A stretch of DNA of 43,938 nt. Source: Syntrophobacterales bacterium (GTDB lineage: Bacteria > Desulfobacterota > Syntrophorhabdia > Syntrophorhabdales > Syntrophorhabdaceae). A program made the position numbers and the translations under genes. Below, piece by piece: positions 16,411 through 25,121 of the stretch. The stretch covers positions 1 through 43,938 of the forward strand of contig JAISPL010000036.1 of the NCBI GenBank assembly GCA_031274925.1, read 5' to 3'. The notes under the pieces are model-generated. The model saw only the letters and a program-made list of their open reading frames with translations, was not told the DNA's origin and searched no databases. Position 1 is the first letter of the stretch. Each line of letters begins with the position of its first letter.

Positions 16411-16668
16411 TAATTGTTTTGTAAAGGTCATACATAACAACGGTCATAGGTTACCGGTATGGCCATTATAACGCGTATAGGGCGAATGAGGCATCTATAA
16501 TATAAGATTCACGCTTCCATATTTATATATAGCATGACGGCAGTCTTCGGGCAGTCAGTCCGGCCAGCGTAGCGAGGAGGAGCAGTAATGGAATGAAAAA
16601 TTAGAAAAACTGCGGCATAGTTATATTATGTTGACAAGTTCCAAAAAAAGGGTTAAAAATAAGGCGAT

Positions 16669-16962
16669 ATGAGTAAATTTAGGTTTCAACGAATTAGCAT
16701 GGTTTTTCTGGTCTTCTGCGTGGGGGTATTCTTACTCTCTCTTCTCACGGTAGAATTCCATAAAAGCAATAGCTTTCCGTGGCTCAAGTACGCCGGCTTC
16801 CTTGAAGCCGACTCTGAAATAGCCATAGTTCCCGATTGTACGGTTGCCATCAAAGAGACTCGGGTCGTTGCTTACCGCGTCTCCCACCATAAGGATATTT
16901 TTCCAGATCAAACCACACTCTTTCTCCATGTCTACAGGGGTCCTCCCTCTTTAGAATCGTAG
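16669..16962 (+). CDS. Possible small membrane protein before efflux operon
   Basis: 97-aa frame with one strong N-terminal membrane helix (about residues 10-30, MVFLVFCVGVFLLSLLTV) after a basic MSKFRFQR start, then a roughly 65-residue extracytoplasmic tail without a recognised domain. AAGGCG lies a few bases before the ATG, and TTGACA occurs at 16631-16636 with only a weak TAAAAA 17 nt downstream. It ends 113 nt before the TolC-like gene. It may be a real accessory gene of the efflux operon or a truncated relic. Confidence 0.35.
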   Translation: MSKFRFQRISMVFLVFCVGVFLLSLLTVEFHKSNSFPWLKYAGFLEADSEIAIVPDCTVAIKETRVVAYRVSHHKDIFPDQTTLFLHVYRGPPSLES

Positions 16963-17075
16963 TTATCAATTCGGTTTTCAGCACTATCTGACCATCATTA
17001 GCGGGGTGTATTTCCGCTCTCATGGTGGCCGGAGTACCACTTTGATACCAACCCATACTTTTAGGGAGGTTACAC

Positions 17076-18359
17076 ATGCAATGTCCTGCATGGAGTTTAC
17101 TTACAGTTGTTATAACGGCGGTGAGTTGCCTTGCCGCAGGGCCGCTTTGCGCAGAGCCGCTCACATGGCAGGAAGTCCGGGCGAAATTTATATCCACCAA
17201 CCCGACCTTGCAGGCGGCGAGGATCGGTGTTGACGAGACACGGGCCCAGGAGATTACCGCGAATATGCGGCCGAACCCGGAATTCACCGTGGGTTATGAC
17301 AATCTCCATCCTTGGAGAAAGTCCGAGACTACCGTGGATGTCCAGAAATATGTGTCGCTAAGCTATCTCTTTGAGCGCATGAACAAGCGGGCGCTCAGGC
17401 GGGAGAGCGCGGAGAAAGAGACGAGGATTGCCGTCTCTCAGACGGCGGATCTGGAGAGAAACCTCCTTTTTACTTTAAGGAGTGCCTTTATACAGGTCCT
17501 CCAGCAGAAAGCGGCGCTTGATCTGGCGAAGGAGAACCTTCTCTACTATGACAAGGCGCTTGAAGTTAACGCCCATCGGTTTAAGGCAGGGGATATTGCC
17601 AGGATTGATTTGGCTCGCCTCCAGCTCCAGAGAGTCCAGTTTGAATCCGATGTGCAAAACGCCCTTGTGAGTCTCAGGACTTCAAAGATACAGCTTCTCA
17701 TGCTTCTTGATGACCGAACCCCTGTGGACCTGTTCGATGTCACAGGATCCTTCGAGTTTTCCGAAACAATTGAGTCCCTGACGGAATTTCGCGATATAGC
17801 CCTGGAGGCGAGGCCTGACCTCAGGGCCGCAGTCCAGGCGTACGATCAGGCCAAAACAAACCAACAGCTTGCTGAGGCAAATGCATCGACGGATCCGACG
17901 GTAGGCATCGGGATGGGCCGTCTTGCCGAGAGCTCCGGATCAGACCCGAATTCGAACAGCCTGCGTAACTATGTGGGCTTTTCAATAAGTATCCCTCTTC
18001 GCATATTTGACAGAAACCAGGGGGAGAGACTTCGTACCAAACTGGACATCAACCGCACCGACAGGTTGAGGGCGGCGGCGGAGGCCCAGCTTTACAGCGA
18101 TGTGGATTCGGCCCACGCCGCGCTTATGAGTACGGTAGCCCTTCTCAAGCCTTACAAGGAAAAATACCTTGATCAGGCCTTAACAGTGCGAGACACGATG
18201 ACATTTTCCTATGAGCGCGGCGGAGCGTCTCTTCTTGACTTCTTGGAGACGCAGCGTGACTACCGGACCGTCATGATGACCTATCTTGGCCTTGTCGGCT
18301 CCTATCTGACTTCCGCGGCGCAGCTCAATCTTGCCGTAGGCAGGGAGGTAATTCAGTGA
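17076..18359 (+). CDS. TolC/CzcC-family outer-membrane efflux protein
   Basis: Outer-membrane factor of 427 aa with a signal peptide (about 1-26, cleavage near CAEPLTW) and two outer-membrane-efflux repeats rich in coiled-coil helices. It would form the trimeric exit duct of a tripartite RND pump. GGGAGG precedes the ATG. Its stop overlaps the GTG start of the adaptor gene (GTGA), so the two are translationally coupled. The partner transporter's metal-type signature makes CzcC/CusC the closest functional label; no metal-binding motif is visible in this protein itself. Confidence 0.9.
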   Translation: MQCPAWSLLTVVITAVSCLAAGPLCAEPLTWQEVRAKFISTNPTLQAARIGVDETRAQEITANMRPNPEFTVGYDNLHPWRKSETTVDVQKYVSLSYLFERMNKRALRRESAEKETRIAVSQTADLERNLLFTLRSAFIQVLQQKAALDLAKENLLYYDKALEVNAHRFKAGDIARIDLARLQLQRVQFESDVQNALVSLRTSKIQLLMLLDDRTPVDLFDVTGSFEFSETIESLTEFRDIALEARPDLRAAVQAYDQAKTNQQLAEANASTDPTVGIGMGRLAESSGSDPNSNSLRNYVGFSISIPLRIFDRNQGERLRTKLDINRTDRLRAAAEAQLYSDVDSAHAALMSTVALLKPYKEKYLDQALTVRDTMTFSYERGGASLLDFLETQRDYRTVMMTYLGLVGSYLTSAAQLNLAVGREVIQ

Positions 18360-19489
18360 AACGTCTTATTCTTTTTCTTATTCTTTTGGTGATTTTGTGT
18401 CCTCTCGCGGCGGGGTGCGGCCGCAAAGATAGTGATAAGTCGGGCGCTCCTCCTCCTGCTAAGGTGGAGAGAGAACAGGACTCCACAGGGTTTCAGGTGG
18501 ATCACCCTGACCAGTTTCCGCTTGTGACCGTAGGTGAGAGGAAGGCTGCGCCAGAGCTGACCGTTACGGGGGTGGTGAGTCCCGATGTAGCCCGTACCGT
18601 CCCTGCCATATCCCTCGCCTCGGGCCGAGCGGTGGAGATCAAAGTTCGCCTTGGTGATACGGTAAAAAAAGGACAGCTCGTTATGAAGGTCAAGAGTAAC
18701 GACGTCTCCGACGTGTACTCCGACTACCGACAGGCTGCGGCGGATCAGGCACTGGCGAAGACCCAGCTTGAACGCGCAAATGTCCTCTATGAAAAAGGAG
18801 CCATTCCAAAGAAAGATCTGGAAGTGGCGGTTGACGTGGACGTCAAGGCCCAGATTGTCTGTCAGTCCGCGAGGGAGAAGCTTAAGAACTTAGGCGTTAC
18901 GAACCTTGACGGTCATCCGGATGGGATCGTCAACGTGTATGCCCCGATATCGGGGGTCATTATTGAGCAGAATGTGACGACAGGCGCAGGAGTGAAGTCC
19001 CTCGATGCCTCCCCGAACCTTTTCACCGTGGCCAATCTTGACTACATCTGGATCGTGTGTGATGTGTACGAGAATGATCTCTCTTTCGTGCGTCTTGGTG
19101 AATACGCGGACGTTCGTCTTAATGCCTATCCAGACAAAATTTTTAAAGGACGTATAAGCAATATTGGACCGGTGCTCGACCCCGATATCCGTACCGCGAA
19201 GATCCGGCTGGAGATGCAAAACCCAGGTCTTATGAGGATCGGTATGTTTGCTACCGCCACTTTCTATGGCAGTGAAGAAGCGGTACAAGCCACGGTCCCG
19301 GCCACGGCTATCCTCCACTTGCAGGACCGGGATTGGGTTTATATTCCGGTGGAGGGAGGCAAATTCCGGCGTGTTGAGGTGAAGGCCGGGAAGATGCTCC
19401 CAGATAAGATGCAGGAAGTAGCGGGGATCAAGGGAGGGCAAAAAGTCGTCACGAACGCACTGGCGCTGCAGTCCACCGCGCAACAGTAA
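18356..19489 (+). CDS. RND periplasmic adaptor lipoprotein (CzcB/CusB type)
   Basis: Membrane-fusion protein of 377 aa linking the inner-membrane pump to the outer-membrane duct. The lipoprotein signal LAAGC places the lipid anchor on Cys21. A beta-barrel/lipoyl half motif (SGRAVEIKVRLGDTVKKGQL) is followed by an alpha-hairpin (about 125-170), the second lipoyl half (VYAPISGVIIEQNVTTGAGV) and the C-terminal barrel. The GTG start overlaps the tolC-like stop. The N-terminal region after the anchor is Asp- and Glu-containing but lacks an obvious His/Met metal-binding tract. The RND gene starts 11 nt downstream. Confidence 0.9.
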   Translation: MKRLILFLILLVILCPLAAGCGRKDSDKSGAPPPAKVEREQDSTGFQVDHPDQFPLVTVGERKAAPELTVTGVVSPDVARTVPAISLASGRAVEIKVRLGDTVKKGQLVMKVKSNDVSDVYSDYRQAAADQALAKTQLERANVLYEKGAIPKKDLEVAVDVDVKAQIVCQSAREKLKNLGVTNLDGHPDGIVNVYAPISGVIIEQNVTTGAGVKSLDASPNLFTVANLDYIWIVCDVYENDLSFVRLGEYADVRLNAYPDKIFKGRISNIGPVLDPDIRTAKIRLEMQNPGLMRIGMFATATFYGSEEAVQATVPATAILHLQDRDWVYIPVEGGKFRRVEVKAGKMLPDKMQEVAGIKGGQKVVTNALALQSTAQQ

Positions 19490-19500
19490 GGGGAGTCAAG

Positions 19501-22500
19501 ATGATACGCGCTGTCGTCGATTTTGCATTAAACAGAAGATACATCGTGTTGGCTTTTGCTTTGTTGCTTTTTGTGACGGGCATATTTGCGTTCAAGCGTC
19601 TCCCTGTAGAGGCCTATCCTGACGTTGCCAATAATTATGCATGGGTCATCACGCAATGGCCGGGCCGGGCGGCAGAGGAGGTGGAACAGCAGATCACGGT
19701 CCCCATTGAAAACGCGATGAACGGTATTCCTCATATTACCCACCTCCGGTCCGTTTCGGTGGCAGGACTGTCTGTGGTGATTCTTGTCTTTGACGACGAT
19801 TCGGATAACGTGTGGAATCGGCAAAGAGTCTTAGAGCGCATCTCCATAGCGAACCTTTCTCCGAGCCTCCAACCCGAGATTGGTCCTGATTTCAGCCCGG
19901 TGGGCCAAATATACTTCTACACCCTTAGGAGTACGAACCCTAGTTATGACGCCATGGAGTTGAAATCCCTGCAGGATTGGGTGCTGGTAAAACAGTTCAA
20001 GACAGTACCGAACGTGGTGGATGTATCGGTATTCGGCGGTCCTACCATGGAATACCAGGTGAGGGTTGATCCCGACAAACTCATCTCTTATGGTTTAAAT
20101 ATCGGCCAGGTGGAGCAGCAGCTTACGAATAACAACATGAATGCGGGAGGAAGCTTCATTGAGGCCGGCATGCAGCAGATTAATGTCCGTGTGGTCGGGT
20201 TGGTGCGCACCGTGCAGGACATCGAGGATACGGTTATTGCGGCCAAGAATGGCACGCCGGTCAGGGTGAAAGATATTGCTACCGTCTCTCAGGGCCCGAA
20301 GATACGGCTCGGTCAATTCGGCAGGGCGATCCATCGGGAGGATGGAAAGATAATAGATAACGGAGACGTCGTCTCCGGGATCATTCTCATGAGGAAGGGC
20401 GCGGAGTTCGACTCTACGCTTGAAGGTGTGCATAAGAAGGTGAAGGAGCTAAACGAGAAGATCCTTCCGCCTGGTGTGCAGGTGGTACCTTTCAATGACC
20501 GGAGCGATCTCGTTCACCACACGACCCAGACCGTCCTTAAGAACCTAACTGAAGGCTTCATCCTTGTGACGATCGTGCTCCTCATTTTCTTAGGCAGTCC
20601 GAGGGGCGCACTCATTGTCGCCCTTACGATCCCATTTTCCCTGTTATTTGCATCAATCTGTCTCAACCTCAGGAACATCCCCGCGAATCTGCTCTCTTTG
20701 GGCGCCCTTGATTTTGGCATGGTGGTAGACGGTGCGGTCGTGATGGTGGAAAACATAATCCGTCACCTGGGTTCAAAGGAGTCGACAGCCACCGTACCGG
20801 ACAGGATAAGGGCTGCTGCACACGAAGTGCAAAGACCTGTCTTCTACGCCATTGCGATCATCATCAGCGGTTACCTTCCGGTCTTTACGCTTCAACACGT
20901 GGAGGGGCGTCTGTTCAAGCCCATGGCATGGACCGTGGGGTTTGCCCTTCTCGGCGCCATGATATTTTCCATCACCATCGCTCCGGTCCTGGTGAGTCTC
21001 ATATTCCGCAAAGTGACCCCCGAGTGGCACAATCCGGTTGTCGTGTGGCTCACGAAGCACTACCGGACGGCCCTGACCTGGTCTATACATCATCGAGCAG
21101 TAATGGTAGCCATTTCGATGTTCATCTTGTGCGGCAGCATTTTCCTTGTGAAGAGCGGTGTGATCGGATCAGAGTTCCTGCCTCATCTCGATGAAGGCTC
21201 CATCTGGGTGCGCGGCACTCTTGCGCCAAGCACTGGACCGAGTGAAGGGATCAGGGTGGCGGACAAGGTTAGGGTGATACTCGCCTCCTTTCCCGAGGTC
21301 ACAAGGACTACAAGCCAGGTAGGACGGCCTGATGACGGAATGGACTTTACCGGTTTTTTCAATACCGAGTACTGCGTGAACCTTAAGCCGAAAAACGAGT
21401 GGAGACCCGTATTTGACCAGGACAAGGAGAAACTGATCGCGGCCATGAACCGTGAGCTTCAAAAGATACCAGGCGCGATCTGGAATTTCTCCCAACCTAT
21501 CCAGGACAACATGGAGGAGGCCGTGAGCGGAGTGAAGGGGCAGCTCGTCACGAAAATTTACGGCGACGATTTAAAAATTCTTGAGACCAAGGCAGAGGAA
21601 ATCGTCGAAACCATGCGTCACATCAACGGCGTCCACGACCTTGGGATTTTCCGCGTAGTCGGTCAGCCGAACCTTAATTTCGAGGTGGACAGGGTGCAGG
21701 CGGCCCGCTACCAGATAAACGTCGCCGACGTGCAGGACGCTATTCAGACCGCAGTGGGAGGAGGAGCTATCACCCAGGTCTTAAAAGGCGAACAACGCTA
21801 CGACCTCGTGATGCGTTACCAGTCGTCCTATCGTGATACGAAAGAAGCAATCGAGAGGGTGCGCCTCCTTGCACCTTCCGGGGAGAGGGTTTCGCTTGCT
21901 CAACTCTGCAAGGTGGAGACGAGAGACGGAGCCTCGCAAATCTACCGGGAAGGGAACAGGCGGTACATCGCGGTTAAATACAGCGTGCGGAGCCGCGATC
22001 TTGGGAGTACTGTCGAAGAAGCGATTGAAAATGTCGGCAGACATGTAAAGCTGCCTCAAGGCTACTATATCAACTGGATGGGTGAATATGAAAGCCAGAA
22101 GAGGGCGGAGAGGCGACTGCTTGTCGTTGTGCCGCTTACCATATGTCTCATATTCATAATAATTTACGGCGCCTTTGGTTCCGCCAAATGGGCGTTTCTT
22201 AACCTGATTAACGTGGTTGTGGCGCCTATCGGCGGTCTTATGGCGCTCCTTGTCACCGGTACTCATTTCAGCGTCTCTTCAGGGGTAGGGTTCCTTGCGC
22301 TCTTTGGGGTATCGGTCCAGATAGGGGTCATTATGGTGGAATACATAAACCAGTTGCGCGCAAGGGGGTATTCCGTCACGGAGGCGGCAATAGAAGGGGC
22401 GACACGTAGACTGCGCCCTATTATGATGACCATGCTGGTGGCCACCTTGGGCCTTCTTCCTGCAGCTATGTCCCACGCCATCGGGTCGGATTCCCAGCGA

Positions 22501-22647
22501 CCCTTTGCCATCGTGATCGTGGGGGGGTTGATCGCAGATATGTTGATGAGTATTTTTCTGCTTCCCACGTTCTATGTTTGGTGGGCGAGGCCGACGGACC
22601 GTCTGCCCAGGGCCGAAGAGACGATGGATATCGAGCTTGTCGATTAG
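19501..22647 (+). CDS. CzcA/CusA-family RND efflux transporter
   Basis: Inner-membrane proton-driven pump of 1048 aa with the 12-helix RND fold and two large periplasmic loops. The helix-4 signature DFGMVVDGAVVMVEN (from residue 404; Asp404, Asp410, Glu417) is the heavy-metal-efflux type, as in Cupriavidus CzcA (402/408/415), and differs from the multidrug AcrB type. Other typical blocks are RLPVEAYPDVAN, QWPGRAAEEVEQQITVPIE and GSEFLPHLDEGSIWVRG. The last gene of a tolC-adaptor-RND operon. The exported ion (Co/Zn/Cd versus Cu/Ag) cannot be fixed from the sequence alone. Confidence 0.93.
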   Translation: MIRAVVDFALNRRYIVLAFALLLFVTGIFAFKRLPVEAYPDVANNYAWVITQWPGRAAEEVEQQITVPIENAMNGIPHITHLRSVSVAGLSVVILVFDDDSDNVWNRQRVLERISIANLSPSLQPEIGPDFSPVGQIYFYTLRSTNPSYDAMELKSLQDWVLVKQFKTVPNVVDVSVFGGPTMEYQVRVDPDKLISYGLNIGQVEQQLTNNNMNAGGSFIEAGMQQINVRVVGLVRTVQDIEDTVIAAKNGTPVRVKDIATVSQGPKIRLGQFGRAIHREDGKIIDNGDVVSGIILMRKGAEFDSTLEGVHKKVKELNEKILPPGVQVVPFNDRSDLVHHTTQTVLKNLTEGFILVTIVLLIFLGSPRGALIVALTIPFSLLFASICLNLRNIPANLLSLGALDFGMVVDGAVVMVENIIRHLGSKESTATVPDRIRAAAHEVQRPVFYAIAIIISGYLPVFTLQHVEGRLFKPMAWTVGFALLGAMIFSITIAPVLVSLIFRKVTPEWHNPVVVWLTKHYRTALTWSIHHRAVMVAISMFILCGSIFLVKSGVIGSEFLPHLDEGSIWVRGTLAPSTGPSEGIRVADKVRVILASFPEVTRTTSQVGRPDDGMDFTGFFNTEYCVNLKPKNEWRPVFDQDKEKLIAAMNRELQKIPGAIWNFSQPIQDNMEEAVSGVKGQLVTKIYGDDLKILETKAEEIVETMRHINGVHDLGIFRVVGQPNLNFEVDRVQAARYQINVADVQDAIQTAVGGGAITQVLKGEQRYDLVMRYQSSYRDTKEAIERVRLLAPSGERVSLAQLCKVETRDGASQIYREGNRRYIAVKYSVRSRDLGSTVEEAIENVGRHVKLPQGYYINWMGEYESQKRAERRLLVVVPLTICLIFIIIYGAFGSAKWAFLNLINVVVAPIGGLMALLVTGTHFSVSSGVGFLALFGVSVQIGVIMVEYINQLRARGYSVTEAAIEGATRRLRPIMMTMLVATLGLLPAAMSHAIGSDSQRPFAIVIVGGLIADMLMSIFLLPTFYVWWARPTDRLPRAEETMDIELVD

Positions 22648-22756
22648 CGCGATCGCCTGCGGTGGAGGATTTGAAAAAGAGAATGCCGCCTTTCTGATTC
22701 TTTGGTTCGCCTTCACGCTGTTATTCTTTATATGCTAGGAATTCGTCCGTCTTAGC

Positions 22757-22796
22757 GTATGGATATAACCGCTCTCGGCGGTGGTTATATCCATAC
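22757..22796. repeat. Long perfect inverted repeat (14-bp stem)
   Basis: GTATGGATATAACC (22757-22770) is the exact reverse complement of GGTTATATCCATAC (22783-22796), with a 12-nt loop that may add G-U and C-G pairs. It lies 109 nt after the RND stop. No T-tract follows, so it is not a typical terminator. It includes the first ATG of the small downstream frame. Confidence 0.7.
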
Positions 22797-23010
22797 CGGG
22801 CGGCTTGTCCGGCGTCACGCTCTTCCGATGATGGGGGGCAACTTACGCAAAGGCCCGGACGGTAGCTGCATAAGGATATATGCGTCCAATAAAACCGGAA
22901 AACTTAGGCGGTATGAGAGAAAATCTCTTTCTGTTTATGACACAGTCATTGGGGCTACCCTTGCCATGTTGGCGCTTGTGTTTCTCATATACATCTTCCG
23001 AAAAAAATGA
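22759..23010 (+). CDS. Possible small tail-anchored membrane protein
   Basis: 83-aa frame whose C-terminus is a clear membrane helix (TVIGATLAMLALVFLIYIF) ending in a basic RKK, as in tail-anchored proteins. The middle is basic (ASNKTGKLRRYERKS). The first ATG (22759) is buried in the perfect hairpin, so translation may start later at the ATG pair 22828/22831 (MMGGNLRKG...), giving about 60 aa. There is no clear Shine-Dalgarno sequence for any of these. No family is recognised. Confidence 0.4.
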   Translation: MDITALGGGYIHTGRLVRRHALPMMGGNLRKGPDGSCIRIYASNKTGKLRRYERKSLSVYDTVIGATLAMLALVFLIYIFRKK

Positions 23011-23046
23011 GACGAAAAGGATAGCGGAGAACATGCGTTTTGACTG

Positions 23047-23065
23047 ATACGAAAAGAAATCGTAT
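23047..23065. other. Inverted repeat upstream of crotonase gene
   Basis: ATACGA (23047-23052) and TCGTAT (23060-23065) flank a 7-nt A-rich loop, and ATTTT follows. It could be a weak terminator of the small upstream frame or an operator for the crotonase gene, which starts 46 nt later. Confidence 0.3.
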
Positions 23066-23111
23066 ATTTTGAAGTGGAGTGTAAGATCCAATCTTGATAC
23101 GGAGGTGTTGC

Positions 23112-23873
23112 GTGGCGGAAAACGTATTGGAAGAATTGAGAAACGGTGTGTACACTATTACCTTCAACAGGCCCGAAAAGAGGAACGCCCTGACCCTGGA
23201 GGTACTGGTATCTTTCTCCCAGGCGCTTAGAAACGCCCAGGAGAAAGGGGCCGCCGTCGTGGTTATAAGAGGGGCGGGGAGAACTTTTTCGGCAGGTGGT
23301 GATATAGCCCAGGTTAAGCAGAGTCCCGGGAGGATAGATTCCATGGCGGATGCGCTGCACAGAGCCATCATGCTCATAAGGAAAATGGACGCCATAGTTA
23401 TTGCCGTCGTTGAAGGTCTCGCGGCAGGCGCCGGGGTGGGTCTTGCTCTGGCGTGTGACTTGTCAGTGGCGGAAAAAAAAGCGATCATGAATGTAGGGTA
23501 TCGTAGGCTCGGCTTGACACCTGAAGGGGGCAACAGTTTTTTTCTTCCCAGGATGGTGGGAGCAAAGAAATTCAATGAATTGTACCTCTTCTCCCGCAAC
23601 ATCAACATGGATGAGGCCCTTGATCTTGGTTTGGTGAATTATGTATGGGACGAGACAGAACTTGAAGCCAATCTAGATGCTATGGTCAAAGAACTTATGG
23701 CCCTTCCGCTGGAGACTATCCCGCGGTTCAAAAATCTTGTGAATCATTCAGTTTACGGAGGATTGGAATTGCACCTCGACAGAGAGAGATTTTCCGTCTC
23801 CCAACTCGGCGGTAGTGACCAGTTTAAGGAGCGGCTAAATGAGATTGCCATGAGGCGACGGGAAGGTATCTAA
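23112..23873 (+). CDS. Enoyl-CoA hydratase/isomerase (crotonase) family protein
   Basis: 253-aa crotonase-fold enzyme acting on acyl-CoA thioesters. The oxyanion-hole motifs are present: FSAGGDI and EGLAAGAGVGLALACDL. The segment NVGYRRLGLTPEGGNSFFLPRMVG carries one acidic residue in the region of the hydratase glutamates, and the position equivalent to the first glutamate is not obviously acidic, so isomerase or another crotonase chemistry is as likely as hydration. GTG 23112 is chosen because a perfect GGAGG (23101-23105) sits 6 nt upstream. It stands alone with no beta-oxidation partner nearby. PaaG-like assignments are possible but not proven. Confidence 0.85.
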   Translation: MAENVLEELRNGVYTITFNRPEKRNALTLEVLVSFSQALRNAQEKGAAVVVIRGAGRTFSAGGDIAQVKQSPGRIDSMADALHRAIMLIRKMDAIVIAVVEGLAAGAGVGLALACDLSVAEKKAIMNVGYRRLGLTPEGGNSFFLPRMVGAKKFNELYLFSRNINMDEALDLGLVNYVWDETELEANLDAMVKELMALPLETIPRFKNLVNHSVYGGLELHLDRERFSVSQLGGSDQFKERLNEIAMRRREGI

Positions 23874-23988
23874 GGTAGAGCTGATTTATTATAATTTGTG
23901 CGGAAAGCGCCTTACCGGGGGCCAATAAGAACGTTACGTATGCGTAATACAATACCTTCAATGTCGCGAACGGCTATATTACCTAAAA

Positions 23989-24035
23989 AAAGAGGAGATG
24001 GACCAGCTTTCGGGGCTACTGTCGTCCTCCTCTTT
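23989..24035. other. Inverted repeat after crotonase gene
   Basis: AAAGAGGAG (23989-23997) and CTCCTCTTT (24027-24035) are perfect complements across a 29-nt loop. The hairpin ends in TTT but has no long T-run. It may terminate the crotonase transcript or be part of the eroded mobile element that follows. Confidence 0.35.
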
Positions 24036-24114
24036 ACGGTTTGCAGGAGTCGTTTGGGACTCTTGAGTATATATTGGTTATAGCTGACGCACTTGAAAGA
24101 GGCCCAATCATCCT

Positions 24115-24228
24115 TATTCGCCGGAACTAAGCTTGATTGAACGTTTCTGGGGCTGGCTCAAATCTCGGCGTAGCGTCCTAAATCTATTCGATTCATTTGA
24201 CGATGTCCTTACAGACTGTTTGTTTTAA
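24115..24228 (+). pseudogene. IS630-family transposase C-terminal remnant
   Basis: A 37-codon tail resembles the end of IS630/Tc1-like DDE transposases: YSPELSLIERFWGWLKSR, where the E of SLIER is the family's last catalytic acid, then NLFDSFDDVLTDCLF and a stop. The upstream DNA back to about 23900 is frameshifted and I cannot align it to the transposase. No inverted terminal repeats or target duplication are clear. The element is dead. Confidence 0.6.
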
Positions 24229-24326
24229 AGTACGGTGACTATATCATGCAAAGCATAGGCCGCGTTGACCTTATGAAAGAAAACGGCATGGACGATATTC
24301 TGAAAGCAAACGGTTTCATTGAATAA
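24223..24326 (+). pseudogene. C-terminal relic of an unknown gene
   Basis: A reading frame overlapping the transposase stop encodes VLKYGDYIMQSIGRVDL and then MKENGMDDILKANGFIE before TAA at 24324-24326. It looks protein-like but has no start or upstream body. It could be the end of a gene truncated by the IS630 insertion, or a short gene from ATG 24246 (26 aa). The family is not recognised. Confidence 0.3.
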
Positions 24327-24330
24327 TCCA

Positions 24331-24350
24331 TACCCACAAAAAAGTGGGTA
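24331..24350. terminator. Terminator-like hairpin
   Basis: TACCCAC (24331-24337) and GTGGGTA (24344-24350) form a perfect 7-bp stem around an A6 loop, followed by the AT-rich ATTTACTATTATTC. It sits just before the promoter of the next gene and could end transcription in either direction; the A6 loop is unusual. Confidence 0.4.
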
Positions 24351-24351
24351 A

Positions 24352-24380
24352 TTTACTATTATTCTTTGCCACCATATAAT
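24352..24380 (+). promoter_or_regulatory. Promoter of the PNPOx-like gene
   Basis: TTTACT (24352-24357), a 17-nt spacer and a consensus TATAAT (24375-24380), 25 nt before the start. GGAGG follows at 24391. Confidence 0.55.
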
Positions 24381-24405
24381 GTAATTCATGGAGGTTATTT
24401 AATTG

Positions 24406-24825
24406 ATGCGTGATGTAGTACAAACGATTGGGAATTTGATTGACAAACAGAGCGTTTCTTTGATTAGTTCTGTTGACGGTGACGGATTCCCAAACACAAA
24501 AGCTATGGTGCCGCCGAGAAAGCGCGAGGGCATAAAATCTTTTTGGTTCACAACAAACACATCGTCAATGCGAGTAGCGCAATATCGCTCTAACCCAAAA
24601 GCCTGCATCTATTTCTTTGATAAAAGGTTTTTCCGTGGTGTTATGCTGAAAGGCGCAATGGAAGTCTTAGAGGACGCTGGGAGCAAGGAAATGATTTGGC
24701 AGGAAGGCGATACCATGTACTACTCAAAAGGTGTTACCGACCCTGATTATTGTGTTTTGAGATTTACAGCGCAGACGGGCAGATATTATACGAATTTCAG
24801 TTCAGAGGATTTCAAAATTGAATAG
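24406..24825 (+). CDS. Pyridoxamine 5'-phosphate oxidase-like flavin/F420-fold protein
   Basis: 139-aa single-domain split-barrel protein of the PNPOx-like / general stress protein 26 group. Members bind FMN, F420 or haem; the substrate here is unknown. Typical features are SLISSVDGDGFPNTKAM at the N-terminus, SFWFTTNTSS and AQYRSNPKACIYFFD in the core. A GGAGG with 11-nt spacing supports ATG 24406; a TTG three bases earlier is possible. The gene is visibly richer in A+T than the flanking housekeeping genes and resembles clostridial versions. It lies next to an IS remnant, so recent acquisition is likely (inference). Confidence 0.8.
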   Translation: MRDVVQTIGNLIDKQSVSLISSVDGDGFPNTKAMVPPRKREGIKSFWFTTNTSSMRVAQYRSNPKACIYFFDKRFFRGVMLKGAMEVLEDAGSKEMIWQEGDTMYYSKGVTDPDYCVLRFTAQTGRYYTNFSSEDFKIE

Positions 24826-24919
24826 CACCAACATCATGCAGTATAAGCACTTTCGTCTGTTCTTTTTGGCAAAAAACAGCCCATGCTCGGCAAAGCAAAG
24901 GTGGTTTTTTAATGAATAA

Positions 24920-24936
24920 GGTGTCAACTCGACACC
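24920..24936. other. Perfect 6-bp hairpin
   Basis: GGTGTC (24920-24925) and GACACC (24931-24936) flank AACTC. No T-tract follows. The remainder of 24826-25121 shows no gene I can support. Confidence 0.3.
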
Positions 24937-25121
24937 AACTCCTCAGCAAGTATTACCCTTGAGTAACTTGTCTTGAAATGTTTCCGTGCTGTCATGATTG
25001 AAAAACACTTCGATGATGAATGTCGGTACCAGAAGTCTCGACAGTTTCCGCCTAAATAAGGATGGCAAGGCGATACTGGCTGACGTGGCGATGATTGGAG
25101 AAAAATATGATCATTCGGGAT

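Noticed and set aside
16578-16600. AGGAGG followed by tiny frames (ATG GAA TGA and ATG AAA AAT TAG)
   Set aside because: A good ribosome site with two- and three-codon frames is more likely a relic of a lost gene than a functional peptide.
16083-16668. CRISPR or phage origin for the G+C-rich palindromes near 16380
   Set aside because: Only one unit occurs here, with no regularly spaced repeats or spacers. The second copy is 26 kb away.
16850-17287. Long open frame on the minus strand opposite the start of the TolC-like gene
   Set aside because: No family resemblance. It lies antisense to the real signal peptide and coding start of the outer-membrane factor.
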